From Mycobacterium sp. ACS4331 (lineage in GTDB: Bacteria; Actinomycetota; Actinomycetes; Mycobacteriales; Mycobacteriaceae), in the NCBI RefSeq assembly GCF_001667265.1, contig NZ_LZHW01000075.1:1-64000 (forward strand): DNA of 64,000 nucleotides, read 5' to 3'. Below the pieces are notes generated by a model. It searched no databases, was not told the origin of the DNA, and saw nothing but the letters and a program-made list of their open reading frames with translations. Positions within the stretch are counted from its first letter, which is position 1. Each line of letters opens with the position of its first letter. Below are positions 43,286-51,471 of this stretch, piece by piece. A program made the translations under genes and the position numbers.

Positions 43286-45424
43286 TCAGGCGAGCAGGTC
43301 GTCGACCTGTCCAGCGCCGTGTCGTTCGGGATCGGCGGTGGCCAGCAGCCATGCGTACTGGAAGGCCACCTCCTTCCATCGTTCGTACCGCCCGCTGATC
43401 CCGCCGTGTCCCGCGGTCATCTGCGTCTTGAGCAGAACCGGATGATCGTCCGTCTTGGTGTGCCGCAGCGCGGCAACCCATTTGGCCGGCTCCACGTAGA
43501 GCACGCGGGTGTCGTTGAGTGAGGTCATCGCCAGGATCGCCGGATAGTCCTTGGCGGCGACGTTCTCATACGGCGAGTAGGACTTCATGTAGGCGTAGAC
43601 CTCGCTGTTGTGCAGCGGATCTCCCCATTCATCCCATTCGGTGATGGTCAGCGGCAGGGATGGGTCGAGGATGCTGGTCAGCGGGTCGACGAACGGGACC
43701 TGGGCCAGGATGCCGGCAAACAGGTGCGGCGCCATATTGGCGACCGCGCCCATCAGGAGGCCGCCGGCGCTGCCCCCGAGCGCCACCAGGTTCTGCGGTG
43801 TGGTGACGCCGTCGTCCACCAGATGTTGAGCCACGGCGATGAAGTCGGTGAAGGTGTTCTTCTTCTCCAGCAGCTTGCCGTGCTCGTACCACAACCGGCC
43901 CAGTTCACCGCCGCCGCGGACATGCGCCACCGCGAACGCCACTCCCCGGTCGAGCAGCGACAGTCGCGCGATCGAGAACCGGGGGTCCTCACAGGCCTCG
44001 TACGCGCCGTAGCCGTAGATCAGTGTCGGTGCGGGGAATTCAATGCCCTTGCGGTACACCAGCGACACCGGGATCTTGACCCCGTCCGGGGCCGTCGCCC
44101 AGTCGCGGCGCTCCTCGTAGTCCTCCGGCCGGTAGTCGCCGAGGACGGGCTGCTCGCGCAGCAGCACCCGCTCCCCGGTGACGAGGTCCAGATCGTAGAT
44201 CCGCACCGGGATGACGAACGACGTCGCCGCCACCCGCAGGCGCGGCGACTCCCAGTTGGGGTTGGCCGCCAGGCCGGAGGCCATGAGTTCGGACTCGAAC
44301 CCAATCTCCTCGACGCTGCCGTAGCGACCGTCAGCAGTGATGGGCCACAACTGAATTCGCGGCAGCGCCGCCCGACGGTAGCTGACCACCAGGTGGTCGG
44401 CGAATGCATCGACCCCTTCGATGCGGACCTCGTCGTCGTGCGGAATCAGCGTTGTCTGGTCGGTCGGATCGCTCACGGGCGCCTCGACCAGAGTGAAGTT
44501 GACCGCCCCGTCGTTGTGCAGGATCAGGAACCGGTCCTGGCCACCGACGACAGCGTGTTCGACCGAGTACTCCACGCCTTCGCGGCGTGGCAGCACGCTG
44601 GTGAACTCGGCCTCCGAGTCGGATGCGTCCGCGACGAAGACCTCGGAGGTGATGCTGGACCCGGCCGCGATCATCACGTAGGCATCGCTGCGAGTGCGCC
44701 CGACGCCGAGCCAGAACCGCTCATCCGGTTCGTGGTAGACCTTCTCGCCGGGCAGACCGCTGCCGAGGCGGTGCCGCCACACTGTGTCGGGCCGCCACGC
44801 CTCGTCGACGGTGGTGTAGTAGATGGTCCGACTGTCAGCGGCCCAGGTCGCTCCCCCACCGATGCCGGTGATCTCGTCAGGGTACATCTGCCCGGTGCGT
44901 AAGTTCTTGAACCGCAACGTGTATCGCTCGTCACCAACGGTGTCGGTCGAATATGCCAGGATCTCGGCGTCGGGGCTCACGGTCGCCGCGCCCAGGGCGA
45001 AGAAGTCGTGCCCGTCGGCTTCGAGGTTCTCGTCGAGAAGCACTTCCTCGCCGGGGACCTCGGTGTGCTCGTCGAACTCCGGCGGGCTCCAGTCGCTGGG
45101 ATCCCGCACCACACATCGGCAGTGCACGCCGTACTGCTTGCCCTCGAAGCTGCGGCCGTAGTACCAGTAATCGCCCCGCCGGGTGGGGACCGAGAGATCG
45201 GTCTCCTTGGTCCTGGCCTTGATCTCGTCGAAGATCCTCTGCCGCAACGGCTCCTGCGACGCCGTCACCGAATCGGCGTAGGCGTTCTCGGCCTCGAGGT
45301 GGCTGATCACCTCGGGAGACGACTTGTCCCGAAGCCACTCATAGGGATCATTGAACACATCACCGTGGAACTCGCGCCGGCTGTCGACCCGCTTGGCCAC
45401 AGGCGGCGTCAGATCGTCACTCAT
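43286..45424 (-). CDS. ptrB: Oligopeptidase B, S9 family, PtrB
   Basis: This serine peptidase cleaves after basic residues in short peptides. The 712 residues include an N-terminal beta-propeller (about 1-420) and a C-terminal alpha/beta-hydrolase domain with GGSAGGLLMG (nucleophile Ser) and the late His in TAGHGGISGR. The gene is intact, unlike in M. tuberculosis H37Rv where it is annotated as two frames (ptrBa, ptrBb). Its start overlaps the purC stop by four bases. Confidence 0.93.
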   Translation of the reverse strand: MSDDLTPPVAKRVDSRREFHGDVFNDPYEWLRDKSSPEVISHLEAENAYADSVTASQEPLRQRIFDEIKARTKETDLSVPTRRGDYWYYGRSFEGKQYGVHCRCVVRDPSDWSPPEFDEHTEVPGEEVLLDENLEADGHDFFALGAATVSPDAEILAYSTDTVGDERYTLRFKNLRTGQMYPDEITGIGGGATWAADSRTIYYTTVDEAWRPDTVWRHRLGSGLPGEKVYHEPDERFWLGVGRTRSDAYVMIAAGSSITSEVFVADASDSEAEFTSVLPRREGVEYSVEHAVVGGQDRFLILHNDGAVNFTLVEAPVSDPTDQTTLIPHDDEVRIEGVDAFADHLVVSYRRAALPRIQLWPITADGRYGSVEEIGFESELMASGLAANPNWESPRLRVAATSFVIPVRIYDLDLVTGERVLLREQPVLGDYRPEDYEERRDWATAPDGVKIPVSLVYRKGIEFPAPTLIYGYGAYEACEDPRFSIARLSLLDRGVAFAVAHVRGGGELGRLWYEHGKLLEKKNTFTDFIAVAQHLVDDGVTTPQNLVALGGSAGGLLMGAVANMAPHLFAGILAQVPFVDPLTSILDPSLPLTITEWDEWGDPLHNSEVYAYMKSYSPYENVAAKDYPAILAMTSLNDTRVLYVEPAKWVAALRHTKTDDHPVLLKTQMTAGHGGISGRYERWKEVAFQYAWLLATADPERHGAGQVDDLLA

Positions 45425-46314
45425 GCGGCCGGTCCGATCCAGTTACTGAACTCACACCCCGAGATCCGTTCGTAGGCCTCGATGTAGCGTGCGCGGGTGG
45501 CCTCGACGATCTCCGGTGGCAGCGGCGGTGGAGGCGCCTGCCCGGAGCGGTCCCAACCGGACTCCGGGGAGGTCAGCCAGTTACGCACGAACTGCTTGTC
45601 GAAACTGGGCTGCACCACACCCGGCTGATACGTGTCAGCGGGCCAGTACCGCGACGAGTCGGGGGTGAAGACCTCGTCGGCCAGCCGCAGGCTGCCGTCG
45701 GCGTCGACACCGAACTCGAATTTGGTGTCCGCGATGATGACGCCCTTGGTCAGCGCGTGGTCGGCCGCCTGCTTATAGATCCGCAGCGTCTCATCCCGCA
45801 GCTGCTCGGCACGCTCGGCGCCGACGAGGCCGACCACGGCCGCGAAGTCCACGTTCTCGTCATGCTCGCCGATCTCGGCCTTGGTCGCCGGGGTGAAGAT
45901 CGGTTCGTCGAACCTGCTGGCTTCCCCCAACCCGGTCGGCAGCGCGATGCCGCAGACCTCGCCGGTGCGCTGGTAGTCCAGCAGACCCGACCCGGTGAGG
46001 TAGCCGCGCGCGACGCACTCCACCGGCACCATGTCCAGGCTCTTGACCACCAGCGCGCGGCCCAGGACTTCGCCGGGGATGCGCGGATCGTCGGGTGGGC
46101 CGGCCAAATGGTTCGGCGCGTCGATGAGGTCGAAGAAGAACACGCTCATCGCGGTGAGGATGCGACCTTTGTCGGGGATCTCCGAGTCCAGGATGAAGTC
46201 GTAGGCGGATATCCGGTCCGAGGCCACGAACAGCAGGGTGTCGTCGTCGATGCGGTAGAGCTCGCGGACCTTGCCGCTGGACAGGTGCTGGTAGTCGGAC
46301 AGGGTCGGTCGCAT
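45421..46314 (-). CDS. purC: SAICAR synthase PurC
   Basis: PurC joins aspartate to CAIR with ATP in purine synthesis. The 297 residues begin with the family's GKVRELYRIDDDTLLFVASD and carry VKSLDMVPVECVARGYLTGS. It matches Rv0780 and is translationally coupled to ptrB. A 58-base gap separates it from the divergent membrane-protein gene. Confidence 0.96.
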   Translation of the reverse strand: MRPTLSDYQHLSSGKVRELYRIDDDTLLFVASDRISAYDFILDSEIPDKGRILTAMSVFFFDLIDAPNHLAGPPDDPRIPGEVLGRALVVKSLDMVPVECVARGYLTGSGLLDYQRTGEVCGIALPTGLGEASRFDEPIFTPATKAEIGEHDENVDFAAVVGLVGAERAEQLRDETLRIYKQAADHALTKGVIIADTKFEFGVDADGSLRLADEVFTPDSSRYWPADTYQPGVVQPSFDKQFVRNWLTSPESGWDRSGQAPPPPLPPEIVEATRARYIEAYERISGCEFSNWIGPAA

Positions 46315-46372
46315 CGGCCCAGCCTATCGGGATGCCCCACGGCGACGAGCCCGACGTGTTGGGATCACAGTC

Positions 46373-46990
46373 ATGACTTCCCGGTATGTCCCCTACGCCA
46401 CCCGACCACACCGATTCCTGATGCAGTTCCTCAGCGATGTCGTGGTGATCGGCTGGATCGTCATCTGGGTGCTGGTCGGCGTCGCGGTGCACGCGGCGGT
46501 CGCCGCCATCGCGGGAGTCGGCCGGCAGGTCGAGGGCGGCGCCAACGGAATCTCGGAGAACCTCAAGTCCGCCAGCGGCAGCGTCGACGGGGTGCCGTGG
46601 ATCGGCGACGACCTGAGCAGGCCGCTGAACGCCGCGAGCGAGGCCGCGCTCGATCTGGCCGGCGCGGGCAGCAGCCTCAACAGCACCGCGACGTGGTTGG
46701 CCTGGGTGCTGGCGATCGCGGTCGCCGCGACGCCCATCCTCGCGGTCGCAGGGCCGTGGCTGTATCTGCGCATCCGGTTCTTCCGCCGGAAGTGGACGGC
46801 CATCGCGCTGGCCGCGACACCGGCCGGTGAGCAGCTGCTGGCGCTGCGTGCGCTGGCGAACCGCCCTCTGCGCAAACTGACCGCGGTGAGCGTCGATCCC
46901 GTCGGCGCGTGGCGGCGAGAGGACCCGATCGCCGTGCGCGGCCTGGCCAATCTCGAACTGCGTTCGGCGGGTCTGCGCCGCCGTTCCTGA
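46373..46990 (+). CDS. Conserved membrane protein (Rv0779c-like)
   Basis: This 205-residue protein has two clear helices (about residues 25-48 and 100-125). A linker of about 50 residues between them is rich in Ser and Ala, and a cytoplasmic basic tail follows. It matches Rv0779c in position and type. No functional motif is seen. The stop lies 3 bases before a long inverted repeat. Confidence 0.78.
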   Translation: MTSRYVPYATRPHRFLMQFLSDVVVIGWIVIWVLVGVAVHAAVAAIAGVGRQVEGGANGISENLKSASGSVDGVPWIGDDLSRPLNAASEAALDLAGAGSSLNSTATWLAWVLAIAVAATPILAVAGPWLYLRIRFFRRKWTAIALAATPAGEQLLALRALANRPLRKLTAVSVDPVGAWRREDPIAVRGLANLELRSAGLRRRS

Positions 46991-46992
46991 GC

Positions 46993-47056
46993 CGCCGAGA
47001 TCGACACCAGGGCTGTGAGCGAGCGTGGTTCCACAGCCCTGGTGTCGATCTCGGCG
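46993..47056. terminator. 25-bp perfect inverted repeat between convergent genes
   Basis: The arms 46993-47017 (core GAGATCGACACCAGGGCTGT) and 47032-47056 are perfect complements around a 14-base loop. It fills the gap between the membrane-protein stop and the cyp126 stop (47058). The stem is long enough to stop transcription both ways without a T run. It may be one of a family of dispersed mycobacterial repeats. Confidence 0.75.
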
Positions 47057-47057
47057 C

Positions 47058-48272
47058 TCACACGGAGAACACGACAGGCAGGTGCCGCATCCCGGTGTGC
47101 CGATTGCTGCGCGTCCACTCGACGGGCCCGGACAGGTGCGCCGCCGAGAACCGCGACAGCAGTTCCTCGAACAGCACCCGCAGCTCGAGGCGGGCCAGGT
47201 TCGCGCCGAGGCAGTAGTGCACGCCATAGCCGAAACCCAGGTGCGGGTTGGGCTTTCGGGTCACGTCGAACCGCTCGGGGTCGGCGAACACCAACGGATC
47301 GCGGTTGGCCGACGCCTCCCAGATCTGCACCTTCTGCCCGGGCTCGATCGCACACCCGCCCAGCGACACCGCCCGGGTCGCGGTGCGCCGCTTCGACGGC
47401 GACGGCGACGTCCAGCGCACCATCTCCTCGATCGCAGTGGGCAGCAGCGCGCGGTCCGCACGCACCGCGGCGAACTGATCGGGGTGCTCGATCAGCGCCA
47501 GCAGGCCGCCCGCGACGGCGTTTCGGGTGGTCTCGGCACCCGCGCTGAACAGCAGGCTGAAGAACAGGTAGAGCTCCAGGTCGGACAACGCGGGATCCTC
47601 GGCGTTGGCCACGACCGAGAGCATGTCGTCGGTCGGCTTGGCCCGTTTGGCCGCGATCAGCTCCTGCCCGTAGGTGTACATCCGGGAACCGGCCTCCTCG
47701 GCGGTGAGCTGGCCCAGTGACGCCTTCCGGGAACCGCCGAAGTCGAACTGCGGCTCGATCGCCTGGAACAACCAGTGCCGTTCGGACTCGGGCACTCCCA
47801 GGAGGATGCAGATCATCTGCATCGGCAGCTCGGCCGCGACCTCGACCAGGAAGTCCAGCGGCTCGCCGGGCACCACAGCGTCCAGCAGGTTGCGGGCCCG
47901 CACCCGCAGGTCGTCCTCGACCCGGGCGATCATCCGCGGTGTCAGCCCGGAGCTGACCAGGCGCCGGACCTCGGCATGCCGCGGATCGTCCATCATGTTG
48001 AGCACCTGACCTGCGACCGCCAGATCCTGCAGCAGGGTGCCCCCGAACGGCCGTGTCCCGCCGGTGACCGAGGAGAAGGTCAGCGGATCACGCAACACCG
48101 CAAGGGTTTCGGCGTGCGTGGCCACCGACCAGAAGCCCTCGCCGTCCGGAGTGTGCTCCGTGGGTTCGTGCCAGAACACCGGCGCGGTGCGACGGTGCAG
48201 ATCGAACAGTTCATGGGGGAACCCAGCCGAGAAGTTGTCGAGGTCCGTGAGATCGATGCCCGCGGTCAACAT
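47058..48272 (-). CDS. cyp126: Cytochrome P450 CYP126
   Basis: This 404-residue P450 is homologous to Rv0778 (CYP126). The near-identical opening GIDLTDLDNFSAGFPHELF and the TEHTPDGEGFWSVATHAETL segment support the name. The heme loop is FGYGVHYCLGANLARLE, the oxygen helix LLFSAGAETTRNAV, and ExxR is in EEMVRW. It is followed by purB, five bases away, the M. tuberculosis arrangement. The natural substrate is unknown. Confidence 0.92.
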   Translation of the reverse strand: MLTAGIDLTDLDNFSAGFPHELFDLHRRTAPVFWHEPTEHTPDGEGFWSVATHAETLAVLRDPLTFSSVTGGTRPFGGTLLQDLAVAGQVLNMMDDPRHAEVRRLVSSGLTPRMIARVEDDLRVRARNLLDAVVPGEPLDFLVEVAAELPMQMICILLGVPESERHWLFQAIEPQFDFGGSRKASLGQLTAEEAGSRMYTYGQELIAAKRAKPTDDMLSVVANAEDPALSDLELYLFFSLLFSAGAETTRNAVAGGLLALIEHPDQFAAVRADRALLPTAIEEMVRWTSPSPSKRRTATRAVSLGGCAIEPGQKVQIWEASANRDPLVFADPERFDVTRKPNPHLGFGYGVHYCLGANLARLELRVLFEELLSRFSAAHLSGPVEWTRSNRHTGMRHLPVVFSV

Positions 48273-48277
48273 GTCGA

Positions 48278-49696
48278 CTAGAGGATCGCGCCGGGCGTGT
48301 ACTTCGCGGCCTCGGGATGTTGGCGCACCAACTCCTCGACCTTGGACACCACGGCGTCGACCTGATCCCCGGCCGCACCGGTGAACGCCGACTTGTCCGC
48401 CAGCGCGGCGTCCAGGGCGGCGCGATCCAGCGGCAGCCGCGAGTCGGCGGCCAACCGGTCCAGCAGATCGGGCTCGCGGCCCTGCTCGCGCATCGCCAGC
48501 GCGACCGCCACGGCGTGCTCCTTGATCACCTCGTGGGCGGTCTCCCGGCCCACGCCCGCACGCACCGCGGCCATCAGGATTCGGGTGGTCGCCAGGAACG
48601 GCAGGTACCGGTCCAGCTCGCGTTGGATGACGGCCGGGTAGGCGCCGAACTCGTCGAGGACGGTCAGGAACGTCTCAGTCTGCCCGTCGAGGGCGAAGAA
48701 GGCGTCCGGCAGCGCGACGCGGCGCACCACCGAGCAGAACACGTCACCCTCGTTCCACTGCGCGCCGGCCAGTTCGGCGGCCATCGACGCGTAGCCGCGC
48801 AGCACCACCTGCAGACCGTTGACCCGCTCGCACGAGCGGGTGTTCATCTTGTGCGGCATGGCCGACGAACCCACCTGGCCGGGCGCGAAACCCTCGGTCA
48901 CCAGTTCATGGCCGGCCATCAGCCGCACGGTGTGCGCGAACGACGACGGGCCCGCGCCCAGCTGCACGAGCGCCGAGAGCACGTCGTGGTCGAGCGAGCG
49001 CGGGTACACCTGGCCGACGCTGTCGAACACCGTCGAGAACCCGAGGAACCCCGCGACCCGGGACTCCAGTTCGGCCAACCGGACCGAGTCCCCGTCGAAC
49101 AGGTCGAGCATGTCCTGCGCGGTGCCCATCGGGCCCTTGATGCCGCGCAGCGGGTAGCGGTCGAGCAGTTCGCGGACCCGCTGCAGGGCGATCAGGGTCT
49201 CCTGCGCGGCAGAGGCGAACCGCTTGCCCAGGGTCGTGGCCTGCGCCGCGACGTTATGGGACCGCCCCGCCATCACCTGATCCCGATAGGTCACCGCGCG
49301 GTCGGCCAACCGGGCCACGACGGCGACGCCGTGGGAGAACACCAACTCCAGCGACTGCCGGATCTGCAACTGCTCGACGTTCTCGGTGAGGTCACGGCTG
49401 GTCATGCCCTTGTGCACGTGCTCGTGCCCGGCCAGGGCGTTGAACTCCTCGATCCGGGCCTTGACGTCGTGGCGCGTCACCCGCTCGCGCGCCGCGATGG
49501 ACGCCAGGTCGACGTTCTCGAGCACCCGCTCATAATCGGCGACGACACCGTCGGGAACCGCGATGCCCAGCTCAGCCTGCGCTCGCAGGACAGCCAGCCA
49601 CAGTCGACGCTCGGCGATGATCTTGGCTTCGGGCGACCAGATGGCGACCATTTCCGCGCTGGCATAGCGCGCCGCCAAGACATTGGGAATGCTCAC
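48278..49696 (-). CDS. purB: Adenylosuccinate lyase PurB
   Basis: PurB splits SAICAR and adenylosuccinate with release of fumarate. The 472 residues carry the family signature GSSAMPHKMNTRSCERVNG, the ETAHEVIKEHAVAVA region and TSRDLTENVEQLQI. The GTG at 49696 (VSIPNVLAARYA) was preferred since a TAGGCT -10 box ends six bases upstream, giving a leaderless start. Confidence 0.95.
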   Translation of the reverse strand: MSIPNVLAARYASAEMVAIWSPEAKIIAERRLWLAVLRAQAELGIAVPDGVVADYERVLENVDLASIAARERVTRHDVKARIEEFNALAGHEHVHKGMTSRDLTENVEQLQIRQSLELVFSHGVAVVARLADRAVTYRDQVMAGRSHNVAAQATTLGKRFASAAQETLIALQRVRELLDRYPLRGIKGPMGTAQDMLDLFDGDSVRLAELESRVAGFLGFSTVFDSVGQVYPRSLDHDVLSALVQLGAGPSSFAHTVRLMAGHELVTEGFAPGQVGSSAMPHKMNTRSCERVNGLQVVLRGYASMAAELAGAQWNEGDVFCSVVRRVALPDAFFALDGQTETFLTVLDEFGAYPAVIQRELDRYLPFLATTRILMAAVRAGVGRETAHEVIKEHAVAVALAMREQGREPDLLDRLAADSRLPLDRAALDAALADKSAFTGAAGDQVDAVVSKVEELVRQHPEAAKYTPGAIL

Positions 49697-49702
49697 GAAC
49701 AC

Positions 49703-49708
49703 ACAGCC
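49703..49708 (-). promoter_or_regulatory. -10 box for leaderless purB
   Basis: On the minus strand TAGGCT (TANNNT) lies six bases upstream of the purB GTG. The opposite strand starts relZ 29 bases away, so purB and relZ share a very short promoter region. Confidence 0.55.
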
Positions 49709-49736
49709 TATCGGCCCGGTGGTGCACAGTAGACCG

Positions 49737-51467
49737 ATGCACTTCGTCGGACTGGATCTGGCCTGGGGACAGCGCAAGCCCACTGGGATCGCGGTCGTGG
49801 ACGGCGCGACCGCACGACTGGTCTGTCTGGGCGCCGCCCAGGACGACGCCAGCATCCATGCCGCGCTGCAGCCCTACGTGGCCGGTCCGTGCGTGGTCGC
49901 GATGGACGCGCCGCTGATCGTGGTCAACCCGACGGGCCAACGGCCCTGCGAGCGGCAGTTGAACGCGGACTTCGGCCGGTTCCAGGCCGGTGCGCATCCC
50001 GCCAACACCAGCAAGCCCGAGTTCGCCGACACCCCACGCGGCGCCCGCATCGCCGCGGACCTCGGCCTCGACATCGACCCCGACTCGACGTCAGACCGGC
50101 GCGCCATCGAGGTGTATCCGCATCCGGCGACCATCGCGCTGTTCCGGCTCGGCCGCACCCTCAAGTACAAGGCCAAACCCGGTCGCAGCGTCGCTGCGCT
50201 GCGCGCCGAACTGCTGCTTCTGATGGACCACATCGAGCATCTCGCGCGCCGCGATCCGCCGCTGCGGGTCACCGACAACGACCAGTGGGCAGAACTGCGG
50301 GAGACGGTCGAGACCGCCGAACGCAAGAGCGACCTGCGCCGCGCCGAGGACCCCGTCGACGCCGTGGTGTGCGCGTACGTCGCCATGTACGCAACCCTGC
50401 GACCCGAGGACGTGACGACCTACGGCGACGGACAGACCGGTTACATCGTCACCCCGACGCTTCCGCCCGACCTCGAACCCGCCCCGCGCGAGGCCACACC
50501 CCCAGCCGTTCTCGACGCCATCGCCGAGTACGCGCAGCGGGTCCCCGCGCTCAAGGACACCACGCAGCGCTACCTCGAACACGTCTCCACCCTCATCGAT
50601 GACGCCGGCATCAACTACGTCAGCGTCACGGGACGGACCAAGACCGTCGCGTCGTTCGCCGCCAAGGCTGAGCGCAGCATCGACGGCCATCGCCTCTACA
50701 CCGATCCGCTGTCCGAGATCACCGATCAGGTCGGGCTGCGGGTCATCACCTACCTGCGCGACGACGTGACGGCCGTGGCCAACCTCCTCGGTGAGGAGAT
50801 GCGGATGCTCGACGATCGCGATATGGGCCTCGAGACCGCCAGCGAGGGGCGCTGGGGATACGCGAGCCGACATCTGCTCGTCGCACTTGAGGGTGAGCAG
50901 CAGCCGGCCTCGGTGCAGGTGCGCACAATCCTGCAGCACGCGTGGGCGCAGTTCGAGCACGACGTCCGCTACAAGGGATCCATCCCCGAAGAGGACGCCC
51001 CCGACCTCGACCGCCGGTTCACCCTCGCCGCCGGTCTGCTGGAACTGGCCGACCGCGAGTTCTCGGCCATTCGGGAGCGGTTACGCGCCGCACCTCCCGC
51101 CGAACGTGCCGAGGAGCCGACCAGCGATCCGCGCATCCCGACCGCGGTGCTCGCGACCCACCTGGGCAACAGGTTCCCCGACGCCGGTTGGTCTCGCACC
51201 GACCACTACGCCTGGATCTCGGGTCTGCTGGTGGAACTTGGAGTCTCCTCACTCGACGACCTCGAGTCGGCGCTGGCCGACGTCGACAGCCCCGCGGTCA
51301 ACACGGCACTGGCCTACCGGTATCCCGCCGGCGCGGTCCGGCGCCTCGACGACGTGCTGCTCGCGGCGTTCGGCAGCCGCTACCTCGAACTTGCCGGCAA
51401 CACCCATCGTGTCGCGCGGCTTGAGGCCAGGCTCGAGCGACTGCGCGAGGCCGGCTTGACGCGGTAG
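49737..51467 (+). CDS. relZ: RelZ: RNase H-like domain fused to (p)ppGpp synthetase
   Basis: This is a 576-residue fusion. The N-terminal domain (about 1-240, MHFVGLDLAWGQRKPTGIAV) is DUF429/RNase-H-like. The second domain (about 270-430) is a RelA/SpoT synthetase with the diagnostic TGRTKTVASFAAKAER, ITDQVGLRVITY, GYASRHLLV and VQVRTILQHAWAQFEHD segments. A helical tail follows. It matches MSMEG_5849 (RelZ, MS_RHII-RSD), described with RNase HII and alarmone synthetase activity. No hydrolase HD domain is present. It is divergent from purB and convergent with the permease (4-base gap). Confidence 0.93.
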   Translation: MHFVGLDLAWGQRKPTGIAVVDGATARLVCLGAAQDDASIHAALQPYVAGPCVVAMDAPLIVVNPTGQRPCERQLNADFGRFQAGAHPANTSKPEFADTPRGARIAADLGLDIDPDSTSDRRAIEVYPHPATIALFRLGRTLKYKAKPGRSVAALRAELLLLMDHIEHLARRDPPLRVTDNDQWAELRETVETAERKSDLRRAEDPVDAVVCAYVAMYATLRPEDVTTYGDGQTGYIVTPTLPPDLEPAPREATPPAVLDAIAEYAQRVPALKDTTQRYLEHVSTLIDDAGINYVSVTGRTKTVASFAAKAERSIDGHRLYTDPLSEITDQVGLRVITYLRDDVTAVANLLGEEMRMLDDRDMGLETASEGRWGYASRHLLVALEGEQQPASVQVRTILQHAWAQFEHDVRYKGSIPEEDAPDLDRRFTLAAGLLELADREFSAIRERLRAAPPAERAEEPTSDPRIPTAVLATHLGNRFPDAGWSRTDHYAWISGLLVELGVSSLDDLESALADVDSPAVNTALAYRYPAGAVRRLDDVLLAAFGSRYLELAGNTHRVARLEARLERLREAGLTR

Positions 51468-51471
51468 GCCG

